Assembly (NCBI RefSeq): GCF_026341515.1 | Contig: NZ_JAPEOK010000005.1 | Location: 1 to 61,399, forward strand | Origin: Streptomyces sp. NBC_00878 | GTDB lineage: Bacteria > Actinomycetota > Actinomycetes > Streptomycetales > Streptomycetaceae | Direction of reading: 5' to 3' | DNA: 61,399 bases | Notes under the pieces: model-generated | Databases searched by the model: none | The model's input: the letters and a program-made list of their open reading frames with translations, nothing else | Told to the model about the DNA's origin: nothing | Made by a program: the position numbers and the translations under genes | Part shown: positions 1 to 8,756 of the stretch, piece by piece | Layout of the letters: each line of letters starts with the position of its first letter | Numbering within the stretch: position 1 is the first letter of the stretch

Positions 1-256
1 CCCAGCGCTGCGCGCTGGACAGCGAAAGCTGCTACGCGTTGCGCCGGCTGAGCGCCCGCTCCGCGGGCGCAGGCGTGGCTTGCCACGCCTGTCAGTTTCC
101 GCTTCGCTTCAACTGACACGTAGCAGGCCCGCGTTGCGGTCCTGTTCCGGCGGCAAGCCGCCGGTCGAGCTGCTTCGCGCCTCGACGCAGGTCCGCTTCG
201 CTCCCCTGCTTTTAGCAGGCTCTTCGAGCCTGCTAAAAGGCTCGCTACCGCGAGCC
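1..256. repeat. Telomere-like terminal palindrome cluster of a linear replicon
   Basis: The first 256 bases are packed with inverted repeats that have very short loops. Perfect arms lie at 2-18 (7-bp arms, TGC loop), 20-31 (4-bp arms, GAAA loop), 52-70 (8-bp, TCC loop), 71-90 (9-bp, TT loop), 147-164 (8-bp, AA loop), 209-239 (14-bp, TTC loop) and 239-256 (7-bp, TACC). Longer-loop palindromes at 91-117, 164-186 and 187-209 carry inner GCTTCGC-type sequence. Such arrays fold from the single-stranded 3' overhang of Streptomyces linear DNA during terminal-protein-primed end patching. The sequence does not begin with the archetypal CCCGCGGAGCGGG palindrome, so it is a divergent class. That base 1 is the physical end is inferred. 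Confidence 0.85.
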
Positions 257-550
257 TGGCTGGCTGGCTGCAGAAACGGCACTTGCAATGTCTGTCTCCT
301 TTCCTTCCTGGGCCACTTGACACGCCATCACGAATTCCTGACTGCCCGTCACTTTTGAGGGTCTATTGTCCCATACTGCTGGTGGCGGGATGGGGGTCTT
401 CGGGGTTCAGGTGCAGGGGCTGTCATGTATGAGGCACGCTCGATTGTAAGCGTGTGATGGCCTCGTATCTTGAGGTCTTGCATCATAATTTCTCTGTAGA
501 GACTCTACCTTGAGGGCTCACTGCCCCCGTAGATCGAAAGGCGGGATCTC
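257..550. other. Telomere-to-first-gene spacer
   Basis: No gene is supported here. It starts with a short GGCT tandem run at about 257-269. Near 484-489 there is a CATAAT hexamer followed by TCTCT-GT-AGAGA (491-502), a short palindrome about 50 bases before the helicase start. This is plausibly the promoter/operator of the first gene, but the -35 is unclear. Confidence 0.4.
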
Positions 551-2998
551 ATGCCGAGGAAGCAGCGGCTCCGTCCTCATCAGGTCGAGGCAGTTGACGC
601 CGTGGTCCGCGCGCTCGGGTCTTCGGTGAGCGGAGAGCTCGCGGACGCGGCGGTGCGTGCGCAGGTGATTGCGCCTCCCGGGGCCGGCAAGAGCCTGATC
701 GCGGTCTATGCGGCGCAGGGGCTGCGTGCCGAACGGGTGTTGGTTCTGGTGCCCACTATCGATCTGCTGGGTCAGATGGTGGGTGTATGGCGTGCTGGTG
801 GGCGTGGTGGCCGGTTGTTCGGGGTCTGCTCTGAGCGGGAGAAGGCTGCTGTGGGGGTGCGGTGCACTACGGATGCGGGTGAGTTGGCGGGGTGGCTTGC
901 GGGTGGGGGCCGGGTGATGGTGTTCGCCACGTATGCGGCGGCGGGTCTGGGTGTGCTGGAGCGTGCTCATGCTGCCGGTGCGGGGCGTTGGGATCTGATG
1001 GTGGTGGATGAGGCGCACCGGACGGCGGGGGTGTTGGGGAAGCCGTGGGCTGTGGTGCATGACGATCGGCGGCTGCCGGCGGTGCGGCGGTTGTATATGA
1101 CGGCGACTCCGCGGTTGTGGGAGGTAGCTGGGCTGGAGGGGGTGGCCGATGGGGCGGAGCGGCTGGTGGCGTCGATGGACGATGAGGAGATCTTCGGGCC
1201 GGTGGTGTACCGGCTGACGATGTCGGAGGCGATCGAGCGGGGGCTGATCGCGCAGTACCAGGTGGTCTGCGTGGATATTGCTGATCCGCAGTTGTCGGCG
1301 GTGCGGTTGGTGGGTGCGGAGGCGTTCACGGATGAGGTGCGGGGGGTGCGGTTGGCCGCCTTGCAGACGGCGGTTTTGAAGACTGCTGCGGAGCATCGGC
1401 TGCGGCGGGTGTTGACGTTTCATCACCGTACGAGTGAGGCGGAGGCTTTCGCCGGCGGGCTGGGGCAGGTGGCGGCGGCGCTGTGGGAGGCCGATGCGGG
1501 ATCGTTCGCGGAGCCGGATGCGGTGTGGGCGGACTGGCTGTGCGGGGAGCATCGGGCGATACACCGGCGGCAGGTGCTGGAGACTTTTTCCGCGGGGGTG
1601 GTCCAGGATGCCGTGATGGAGTTGTGTGTGCTGTCGTCGGCGCGTGTGCTCGGCGAGGGGGTCGATACCGCAGCGTGTGATGCGGTGGTGTTCGTGGATG
1701 CGCGGGGCTCGACGCCCGATGTGGTGCAGGCGGTGGGCCGGGCGCTGCGGATGCAGCCCGGGGAGGGCAAAGTGGCCTCGCTGGTGGTTCCGGTGTTCCT
1801 GGAGCCGGGTGAGGAGCCGGACGAGATGCTGGCCTCACGGTCGTACACGCATCTGGTGAAGGTGCTGACCGCGCTGCGGGCGCACGACGCCGAGGCTGTC
1901 GAGCAGCTCGCCGTCCCCCAGTCCCCCAGTCGGCAGGCTGTCTCGGCTGCGGGCGGGACGGCGGGTGGGGTGGTCAGCGGGGCGGCGCAGGGGCTCCTGC
2001 GGTTCTCCACGGCCCGGGATCCGGTGCAGTTGGCGGCGTTCATCAGGGCGCGCGTGCTGCGGCCCGAGGGCGAGTACTGGCGGCGGGGCCTGCGGGCCGC
2101 GATCGCTTACGCCGCCGATCACGGGCACCTGCGGGTCCCCTATGGGTATACCGCTCCCGATGCTTTCGCGCTGGGGGTGTGGATCGCCAAGCAGCGCGTC
2201 GCCTACCGTCAGGGCAGCCTGGCCGAGGAACGGGTGACGGAGCTGGATGCGGCCGGGATGGTGTGGTCCCATCTCGAGGTGGCCTTCTCCGAGGGTCTGG
2301 CCGCCGCGCGCGGCTGGGCAGGGGAACACGGGCACCTCCTCGCCCCTACCGAGGCAACCTGGCAGGGTTATCCCGTGGGGATCTGGCTGCGTGACCAGCG
2401 CGCCGCCGCGCGACGAGAACGAACGGCGCAGAACAAGCCTGACGGGGGCCGGACATCGGGGAAGACCAACAGTGCGCGGCGGTGGCGGGAACTGGAGAAG
2501 ATCGATCCCGCGTGGTGCCCGGTCTGGGACATCGCCTGGCAGCGGTGCTTCCACCTCGCCCGCACCCATGTCAACGGCGGTGGGGAGCTGCCCGCTGTAC
2601 CCGGGAAGCTCGTCGTCCAGGGTGAGGACCTCGGACGGTGGGTCGGCGCCCAGCACACCGCGGCCGTGTGGGACGGCTTGATGCCCGCGCAGCAGTGGCT
2701 GCTCGCAGAGGTGCTCCACCTGACGCCGGACCGGGAGCAGTCTCAGGCAGGGTCTGCGTCAGGCAGGCAGAGGACCGTGGGTCGGACACGGGCGCAGATG
2801 TGGGCCGATAACCTCGCTGCTGCCCGCCAGTACCACCAGCGGGAAGGACACCTGAACGTCCCTCGCCAGCACGTGGAAACCGTAGACGGCGACGACCGTG
2901 CGCTGGGAGTGTTCATCGCCAACTGCCGGGTGCGCAAGCAGCGTCTGGCGCCTAAGCGCGTGCAAGAGCTCAGTGCCGTCGGAATGAAGTGGGCTTGA
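551..2998 (+). CDS. ttrA: TtrA-like telomere-proximal DEAH helicase with helicase-associated repeats
   Basis: An 815-aa SF2 helicase. The Walker A motif PPGAGKS is at residues 42-48, the DEAH box at 153-156 is followed by RTAG, a TATP motif III lies near 184, and the motif VI QAVGRALR lies near 394. The C-terminal half carries about four helicase-associated (HA) repeats, each with a GHL core, a GxW/F turn and a closing Gly-Met-x-Trp. In Streptomyces the first gene inward of many telomeres is a helicase of this kind, TtrA, implicated in conjugal transfer of linear replicons and possibly in end processing. The ATG at 551 follows AAAGGCGGG. It is transcribed away from the telomere. A paralogue lies at 23475-25793. 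The helicase assignment is firm; the ttrA name rests on position and architecture. Confidence 0.85.
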   Translation: MPRKQRLRPHQVEAVDAVVRALGSSVSGELADAAVRAQVIAPPGAGKSLIAVYAAQGLRAERVLVLVPTIDLLGQMVGVWRAGGRGGRLFGVCSEREKAAVGVRCTTDAGELAGWLAGGGRVMVFATYAAAGLGVLERAHAAGAGRWDLMVVDEAHRTAGVLGKPWAVVHDDRRLPAVRRLYMTATPRLWEVAGLEGVADGAERLVASMDDEEIFGPVVYRLTMSEAIERGLIAQYQVVCVDIADPQLSAVRLVGAEAFTDEVRGVRLAALQTAVLKTAAEHRLRRVLTFHHRTSEAEAFAGGLGQVAAALWEADAGSFAEPDAVWADWLCGEHRAIHRRQVLETFSAGVVQDAVMELCVLSSARVLGEGVDTAACDAVVFVDARGSTPDVVQAVGRALRMQPGEGKVASLVVPVFLEPGEEPDEMLASRSYTHLVKVLTALRAHDAEAVEQLAVPQSPSRQAVSAAGGTAGGVVSGAAQGLLRFSTARDPVQLAAFIRARVLRPEGEYWRRGLRAAIAYAADHGHLRVPYGYTAPDAFALGVWIAKQRVAYRQGSLAEERVTELDAAGMVWSHLEVAFSEGLAAARGWAGEHGHLLAPTEATWQGYPVGIWLRDQRAAARRERTAQNKPDGGRTSGKTNSARRWRELEKIDPAWCPVWDIAWQRCFHLARTHVNGGGELPAVPGKLVVQGEDLGRWVGAQHTAAVWDGLMPAQQWLLAEVLHLTPDREQSQAGSASGRQRTVGRTRAQMWADNLAAARQYHQREGHLNVPRQHVETVDGDDRALGVFIANCRVRKQRLAPKRVQELSAVGMKWA

Positions 2999-3358
2999 AG
3001 AATCGGGTGCAAGGGCCGCCGACGTGCGCGGCCGTTGTCCACTTCCGTCGGCGTACGGCCCGTCGCCCTCACTAACCGAATGTGTCAGCCCGCCCAAGCT
3101 GAGGGCGGGCCATCCGCATGCGAGCGGTACAGCAATGTCCCTGGCCCTGTCGGATACATGGATCATTCCCAAGCCGCCAGACCACCGGCATCAAGTTGCG
3201 CATCAGCGACACGATGAGCCTCGCTGGCGGGCTGCAGCAGCTTGTCCGACGCGAGCGCCATGGCTTCGTCCCGCGGCTGGGGTGCCGAGAGACGCTGGCG
3301 CAGGGTTCCGCCCGCTGGACGGGGCTGTTGCCGCGACCAGGGCCGCTACGGTGGCCAG
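2999..3358. other. Intergenic region after the helicase
   Basis: About 360 bases without a convincing gene. It holds the hairpin at 3088-3110 and ends with a TACGGT hexamer that looks like the -10 of the next gene. Confidence 0.4.
3088..3110 (+). terminator. Stem-loop terminator candidate
   Basis: GCCCGCCC and GGGCGGGC pair as an 8-bp perfect stem around a 7-nt loop, 90 bases past the helicase stop. No U-run follows, which is common in Streptomyces. Confidence 0.55.
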
Positions 3359-6300
3359 GTGACTGTCGTGAACGACTCGGCGGGCGGCGCGGCCAGCCCC
3401 GCGGGTTTCACCATCTCCGCCGAACTATCCATGGTGCTGACCGCTCAAGGGCCACACGGTGAGCGGGCGTTGAACCTCCTGCGGGATGCGGCGGCGGTCC
3501 TGTCCGATCCCGCCCGGTGGAACGCTCCGTACGAGGTCGCCCAGTCCTGCTGCCGGGGCGCGATCGACAGCATCCTCAACCTGGCGCCGAAGGACATCGA
3601 GGGCATCGAGGCAGCCAGGGCCGCGGTCACGGATGCAGCCAAGTCCGCCGTCGAAGCCTGCCGTGCCGACGGCTCCGTCCCGCAAGGGCTGCTGGATGAA
3701 CTTGCTGCTGCGGTCGATGCACTGCGCGCGGAGGAGGCCAATCCGGGCGGGCGGCGTATCCGCCAGATCGGGCACCTGGTGCAGGAACTGACGCGGCAGG
3801 AGATGGGCCTGGCCGAGGTGGAGGCCGTGCGCAACTCCTGGACCCGGTTCTACCGGGACACCTCCGGCGTCGTGCACGGTTCGGGCGCCACGCCAGAACA
3901 GTCCCGCGAGCGGTTCGAGGGCGTGGTGGCCGCCTTCGAGCAGCTCTTTTTGGGGCTGCCGGAGCGTGCCGAACGGCTGAGGCAACTGGCGCTCAGTGAG
4001 CAGCCCTTGCGGGAGGATGCTGCCGAGGTCGCGTCGATGTCGGATCCGCGCGCTGGCAGCTACTTCTTCCGTGCGGCCGTGAGCCGGCGCTGGCTTGACC
4101 TGCTGCCGCTGGAGCGACTGCTGCCGGAGACCTCCCGCTGGCCGGCCCTGCCCTATCTGCGGCGGCTGCTGGATGCCGACGCACCGCAGATGTGCGGGTG
4201 GGTTCAGCAGCATCTCGCCGCGATCGAGAAGCGCGGCCCAGGCGCGGTCGGCACCACGGTGAGTCTGGTGGCCGGGGCCGGCATGACGGCATGTGCACTG
4301 CTGCAGCAGATCGCCAGGGAACAGCAGGATCGCCATGTGCTGCTGCGGATCAGTTTCTGGGCTCGGGACGTCCCGATGTCCGACCGCAACGGGCAGTGGG
4401 TCTCCGTCGTCGAGGAGGTGTTGCGCACGCCGTCCTTCGGCACCGAGGAGTCCTGGGAGGCGGCACAGCTGGCACGGGCGCTGACCCACACAGCCCATCC
4501 GGGGGGCCAACTGCGTCCGGCCAGGGACCGGTTGGGGGTCATTATTCGGTCCGCGCTGGCATCTGTGCTCGCCGTGCCTCTGGCGGAGGCCGACACGTGG
4601 CGGATCAGCATGGTCAATGACCTGCGGGAGATTTCCTTCGCCGATCCGCCGCGCGACGTGCTGTTCGCCCTGATGCGGGCCGTGCTCGACCTGGCCCGGC
4701 AGGACGCCCGGCTCGGGGTCCCGCTGTCGGAGCGCTGGCGGGTACTGGACAGCAAGTTGCCAGCCGGTGCTGCGGCCAACCGGCTGCGCGCCGTCGTCCT
4801 TTTGGAGTCGTATGACGACGACCGGGCCGATCCGGTCTCGTCCGCAGCCTGGTGGGTGCGGGCCCTGCCGCTGGCGAGCCGGCTGGCGGCTGCCGGATCT
4901 GCGCGTGCGGATGTCGCGGACTTCCTCGCCCTGCTCGAGGACGCCTGTCCCGACGAGCACCGTGCCGATTTGCACAGTGTGTTGGCCCAGGGCCTGGGAG
5001 AGGCACCGTCCGCGCCGGAGATCTCTGCATGGAAGAACGCCTACGAAACGGCGTCCGAGCCGCTGCCGCCTGCTTGGCGGACCGTCTGGGACCTGTCGGC
5101 GGTTCTTGCCCCGCAGGTGCTTGAGCCGTGGGGGCCGATGCTGGAGATGCTCACCGGCTTGACGGGGCGGCCCGCGCCCGCGCGTCCCGTCCCGCGCCTG
5201 CAGGTCACGTCCTGGGTCGAGAGGCACGGCGGTCTGGCCGCGGACGTGTTCGCCGCCCGGGCGGCGGAGGACGGGCCCGCCGCGGCGGCCGGCCAGCTGG
5301 TCGCCGCGCCCGTCGCGCGCAGCGACGTCGACGCCGAGGGTGCTCGCGCCGGTCTGCTCGGTGACCTGGTGTCCCAGGATCCGCAGCTGTGGGCCCGCGA
5401 CCCGGACGGTGTGGCGGAGGCCGCGGCCGGCGCCCCGATCGTGCTGGCCGCTTACTTCAACTCCCTGCACCGGGCCGCCCGTGAAGAAAGACTCAGCCAG
5501 AACGAAGTCGCTGCGATCGCCCTGGCCGCTTTCGCCGCCCGTCCGGCAGCCGGACAGGACGGCCCGGGCACGGAGCAGTTGCGGCGGGTGATCTGCAACT
5601 TGCTGCACCGGGCGTGGGAGAGCGGCCTGCTGCTGGATATGGCGTCGGGGGACGCAGCGGGCGCCGTCGAGTGGCTTCAGGACCTGGTCACCGGTTGGAC
5701 ACGGCCTCGTACGGACACCCCGCAGCCGCTGTGGACGGCCCTCGACCAGCCGGGCGGGACGGCGCTGATTTCGCTGATCGCCTGGGCCCTCCAGCAGGCT
5801 CACCGCACCGGCCAGGCTCTGCCCGACCCAACCCGCGGTGTGCTGGCCCGCCTGCTGGCGGACGAGCCCGACGACCAGGCCCTGGCCGTCATCGGCATGT
5901 GTCTGGGCCAGCTGGCGGACGTCGATGCGGCGTGGGTCGAGGAGCACGCCGAGCCGCTCTACGCACTCGACGCCCCCTGGCGGCCCGCCGCTACCTGGCT
6001 GCATCAGCCGCGGCCGCACGCCAGCGTCTTGGCGTGCCTGGATCGTACGGCGCTACTGCAAGCGGCGGCCGGCCCGGACAGCGCCCCTGTCCTCGGTAAG
6101 ATCATCCTGTCGTTCCTCGACGGCTCCGAGGTGCTGGGCCCGGCCCCGGCCTTGCTGGCCGAGCTCGCCGCGCGGGACGGCGGGTTGCAGGCGGTCTCCG
6201 AGCTGCTGTCCCATCTCGCCCAGGCTGTGATTCGCTGTGATCAAGCAAGCCCATGGACCGAGCGCGCGGCAGCGCTGTGGCGCTCCGCGCTCGAGGCCCG

Positions 6301-6661
6301 GTTGGGGCCCGCTGCTTTGACCGGCGCGGGCAGGTTCGCCTACGCCGACCATCTCGACGATGCCGCATGGCTGGAGTTGACCGCCCTCACCGTGGTCCGT
6401 CAGCCGGATCTGGAGGCGCCCTACGCGATCGCCGAACGGGCAGCGCGCCACCCCGACTCGGCCGATGCCCTGCTGATCGCCGCGGCCATGCTCGGTGCCC
6501 AAGTGGACTCCTTCGACCGGCAGGAGATCCAGCGACATGCGGCCCGGCTCTTTGCCCAGAGCACTGCGCAGGGCACAGCCGAGCATGAACAGCTGCGGCT
6601 CGCGCTGATCAATGCCGGTGCGATCGAGGCGGCCTACAAGGACCCTCCGCCCGGCCCATGA
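3359..6661 (+). CDS. Large helical protein with HEPN-like N-terminus, unknown function
   Basis: About 1100 aa, and I do not recognise the family. Residues ~20-200 are helical and end in a segment with an Arg-Asp...Val-Val-His-Gly signature (FYRDTSGVVHG) resembling HEPN/abortive-infection-type domains. The rest is a long Ala/Leu-rich helical, HEAT-like array with no P-loop, membrane segment or Cys cluster. The frame stays open upstream to a start at 3242, but the GTG at 3359 is preferred: a TACGGT hexamer ends 6 nt before it and the codons upstream are Arg/Gly-rich and atypical. It stands alone between a terminator and a small gene. Size and setting suggest a defence or scaffold role, which is inference only. 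Confidence 0.75.
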   Translation: MTVVNDSAGGAASPAGFTISAELSMVLTAQGPHGERALNLLRDAAAVLSDPARWNAPYEVAQSCCRGAIDSILNLAPKDIEGIEAARAAVTDAAKSAVEACRADGSVPQGLLDELAAAVDALRAEEANPGGRRIRQIGHLVQELTRQEMGLAEVEAVRNSWTRFYRDTSGVVHGSGATPEQSRERFEGVVAAFEQLFLGLPERAERLRQLALSEQPLREDAAEVASMSDPRAGSYFFRAAVSRRWLDLLPLERLLPETSRWPALPYLRRLLDADAPQMCGWVQQHLAAIEKRGPGAVGTTVSLVAGAGMTACALLQQIAREQQDRHVLLRISFWARDVPMSDRNGQWVSVVEEVLRTPSFGTEESWEAAQLARALTHTAHPGGQLRPARDRLGVIIRSALASVLAVPLAEADTWRISMVNDLREISFADPPRDVLFALMRAVLDLARQDARLGVPLSERWRVLDSKLPAGAAANRLRAVVLLESYDDDRADPVSSAAWWVRALPLASRLAAAGSARADVADFLALLEDACPDEHRADLHSVLAQGLGEAPSAPEISAWKNAYETASEPLPPAWRTVWDLSAVLAPQVLEPWGPMLEMLTGLTGRPAPARPVPRLQVTSWVERHGGLAADVFAARAAEDGPAAAAGQLVAAPVARSDVDAEGARAGLLGDLVSQDPQLWARDPDGVAEAAAGAPIVLAAYFNSLHRAAREERLSQNEVAAIALAAFAARPAAGQDGPGTEQLRRVICNLLHRAWESGLLLDMASGDAAGAVEWLQDLVTGWTRPRTDTPQPLWTALDQPGGTALISLIAWALQQAHRTGQALPDPTRGVLARLLADEPDDQALAVIGMCLGQLADVDAAWVEEHAEPLYALDAPWRPAATWLHQPRPHASVLACLDRTALLQAAAGPDSAPVLGKIILSFLDGSEVLGPAPALLAELAARDGGLQAVSELLSHLAQAVIRCDQASPWTERAAALWRSALEARLGPAALTGAGRFAYADHLDDAAWLELTALTVVRQPDLEAPYAIAERAARHPDSADALLIAAAMLGAQVDSFDRQEIQRHAARLFAQSTAQGTAEHEQLRLALINAGAIEAAYKDPPPGP

Positions 6662-6722
6662 CCGCCCGAGCGCAGGCGGACTGGCCGTCCGGCACGGACC
6701 GAGCCCGGCTACGGTGTCGGGC

Positions 6723-6965
6723 ATGAAGTCGCACATCATGCAGATCGTGCGGTGGAGCGCCCCGCAGCCGCAACGCGACGGCACCGTATGCAGCGCACAC
6801 GGAACCAGGAGCTGCGCCCGGGACCTCGTCGCCGAGGTCTTCCTCCGCGATGCGGGCAGCCCTCGCATCCGCTGGACCGTGTGCCAGTACTGGCTCGACC
6901 ATGAACCCGCCGTGGCCACTCACGAAGCCGGCGGGGAAGGTTCTGGCCAGGCCCGCCTGGAGTAG
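6723..6965 (+). CDS. Small hypothetical protein (80 aa)
   Basis: An 80-aa reading frame starting at ATG 6723. The start is chosen because TACGGT sits 7 nt upstream, the same arrangement as before 3359, and because a 5' extension would overlap the previous gene. It contains a CSAH segment and a WTVCQYW segment but no recognised domain. The same frame continues after its TAG with protein-like sequence (see 7027-7236), so it could be the front piece of a longer decayed gene. Confidence 0.45.
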   Translation: MKSHIMQIVRWSAPQPQRDGTVCSAHGTRSCARDLVAEVFLRDAGSPRIRWTVCQYWLDHEPAVATHEAGGEGSGQARLE

Positions 6966-7026
6966 GGCCGCCCGCGGCGCAGGGAGTCTGTCTGCGCTGG
7001 TGGCGGCGGACCGCCACACTGTGCTC

Positions 7027-7236
7027 ATGGGTGCCGACGTCCCACCTGCCAGCCGTACGCCAGCGAGGAGATTTGGGAGGACCGGTCGGAGGAGTTCGGC
7101 GAGCGGCTGCTGGGCCTGCTGCTGGAACGGGCACGGCATCTGCCGCCGCAGCTGATCGCCCCGCTGATCGCGGAGGAGGTGGCCACCGCGCCTGCATCGA
7201 CGGTAACCCGAGAAGCACCTTTCTCTGACCACCGCG
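7027..7236 (+). pseudogene. Fragment of a small acidic helical protein, probable frameshift
   Basis: From about 7060 one frame reads YASEEIWEDRSEEFGERLL and onward as a clean amphipathic helix, but it has no start codon of its own. The nearest ATG (7027, MGADVPPAS) is in another frame, joined only by a +1 shift near 7055. This looks like a small gene broken by one indel. The function is unknown. Confidence 0.35.
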
Positions 7237-7270
7237 CGGCGGCGCCGGCCTACAGGCCGGCGTCGCCGCG
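7235..7270. terminator. Strong bidirectional hairpin terminator
   Basis: A 16-bp GC stem with one G-U pair encloses a TACA loop. It overlaps the stop codon of the minus-strand gene ending at 7250 and lies between convergent transcription units, so it probably terminates both. Confidence 0.7.
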
Positions 7271-7708
7271 CCTCACGATGTAGTGCCGTTCCACGCGACC
7301 GACCGGGCCGATGAGAGTGTCCTCGCCGACGAGTTGCCAGTCCATCCAGTAGGTTCCGCCGCCGTGGTGTTCGCCACGGCAGGAGCAGGTGCAGTCGTCA
7401 CCGGCTGCTGTCTGGCAGTTGCGGTCGCATCGCTCTGTCGTGGAGAACTCAAGGTAGACGTGTACCTCTCCGAACCGGTTGGCGAGAGCTGTCGTGAGCA
7501 TCCTCAGGTGCGGCTTCGCTATCTCCCACCGGCCGGGGCGCACCGTGTTGTTCCACTCGGGACGGATACGATCGCCCAGCTCGTCGTGCAGCCATGCTCG
7601 ATTGGTGGCGCCGAATGGCATCCGCATCCAAAGGCGCGTCTGGTCGTAACCGCGGCGTACCCAAGGTTCTCTCACAGCCCGATGTCCTCCGATGCGGCGT
7701 CTGTCCAC
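7250..7708 (-). CDS. Conserved Streptomyces hypothetical protein
   Basis: A 152-aa soluble protein. The core begins LWMRMPFGATNRAWL and runs through RPEWN and WEIAKPHLRMLTTAL to a Cys-rich stretch (residues ~94-112, ERCDRNC...DDCTCSC) and a C-terminal WQLVGEDTL segment. I recognise this as a widespread uncharacterised Streptomyces family. The Cys cluster could bind metal. The start could lie up to ~25 residues downstream. The hairpin at 7235-7270 covers its 3' end. Confidence 0.65.
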   Translation of the reverse strand: MDRRRIGGHRAVREPWVRRGYDQTRLWMRMPFGATNRAWLHDELGDRIRPEWNNTVRPGRWEIAKPHLRMLTTALANRFGEVHVYLEFSTTERCDRNCQTAAGDDCTCSCRGEHHGGGTYWMDWQLVGEDTLIGPVGRVERHYIVRRGDAGL

Positions 7709-7807
7709 CTGTCAGCCTTGCGAATATAGCCCCGGAAGGCCGGACTGTTTTCTGCATGCCCGGACTATTCGCGGATCTTCTCTTCGCGCTTCCCGGCTCC
7801 CCGTGAT

Positions 7808-8350
7808 GTGGTGATGAATCTGGACGCGATGGGCCACGACCTGGACTCCGCCACCATGGCGACCGTGGCCGTCGGCGCCTACCGGCACGCCCGGCGTGTG
7901 TTCAAACGACGCCATCTCCCGGCAGTTCGGACCCGACCACCTCGTCACAGCGCAACTGATGCACATCAACATCGCCACCGGCGAGATGGAGCTGGTCAAC
8001 GCCGGCCACCCCGCGCCCCTACTGATCCGCGACGGCCAGGTCGTGCGCCAGCTGGAAAGCGCGACGACACTGCCCGTCGGCTTCGGCGGTGAGGAGCCCC
8101 GGATCAAAGAGCACACACTCCAGCCGGGCGACCGCGTGCTGTGCTACACCGACGGCATCATCGAGCAACACCTCGACGGCAGGGACCTGTTCGGCGAGGA
8201 ACGGCTCATCCACTGCGTCAACCGCTTGGGCCAGGAACCCTCCCAGGGAGTGAGGGCGGGCCTGCGCCTGCTCTCCCACGTGCTGAAGAGCAAACGGGGC
8301 GGCCGTCCAGCGACGACGCCACCCTTTTCGTGATCGAGTGGCGCGGTGTC
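7808..8350 (+). pseudogene. Degenerate SpoIIE/PP2C-type serine phosphatase (truncated, frameshifted)
   Basis: Pieces of a SpoIIE-family phosphatase are spread over three frames. The first reads DAMGHDLDSATMATVAVGAY (metal-binding DAMGH motif, 7823-7890). The second starts near 7896 with the NDAISRQFGPDHLVTAQ region, then VNAGHPAPLL and the conserved GDRVLCYTDGI. The last (SDDATLFVIEWRG, near 8310-8350) is in a third frame. The N-terminal sensor half is absent, about 10-15 residues are missing at the first junction, and a second indel lies near 8300. Intact homologues usually carry GAF or PAS domains upstream. This is a non-functional remnant. Confidence 0.8.
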
Positions 8351-8399
8351 GCGGGCGGGGCTATGAGTGCAGCCTTGGCCTCGTGTGAGGAGGCGTTCC

Positions 8400-8591
8400 G
8401 TGTCACAGCTCACGAATCTCACGTTGAGATCCGAGCCCAAGGGGAGCGCAAGGCGCCGATCCTGTCGCCTGACGATCACTGGGGGCGAAACTCTGGCGAA
8501 GCCGGTCCTGCGGGGGCAGAGGATCGTCGGCCGCTTCGGCCGCGTTCTCGCCGGTCACGACGGGGCTCTGGCCGCTGGATCGATCGACTGA
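8400..8591 (+). CDS. Small ORF, possible hypothetical protein
   Basis: A 63-aa frame opened by GTG 8400 with GAGGAG about 6 nt upstream. No domain is recognised. It directly follows a decayed gene, so it may itself be a remnant. Confidence 0.25.
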   Translation: MSQLTNLTLRSEPKGSARRRSCRLTITGGETLAKPVLRGQRIVGRFGRVLAGHDGALAAGSID

Positions 8592-8756
8592 GGCGCGGTC
8601 GCTGGCCAGTGGACACAGTGCTGGTGGCTGTCGCGCCAAGCGGTACCCACCTGGCCGGGAGGACAATCACATCCCACGGTCCCGTCCTCGCGGCCTGCGT
8701 GCCTCACGTAGTGGTGAGGACGTCGTCAATGCATGTGGCAGGGCGAAAGCCGGTGG

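Noticed and set aside
257..269. Tandem GGCT repeat as an iteron origin
   Set aside because: Only about three 4-base units; too short to support an origin.
80..358. Open frame inside the telomere
   Set aside because: It lies over the palindrome array, and its Ser/Leu/Arg-rich product only mirrors the repeats; not a gene.
3425..6019. 864-aa minus-strand frame
   Set aside because: A shadow of the large plus-strand gene, no domains, Gln/Arg/His-rich.
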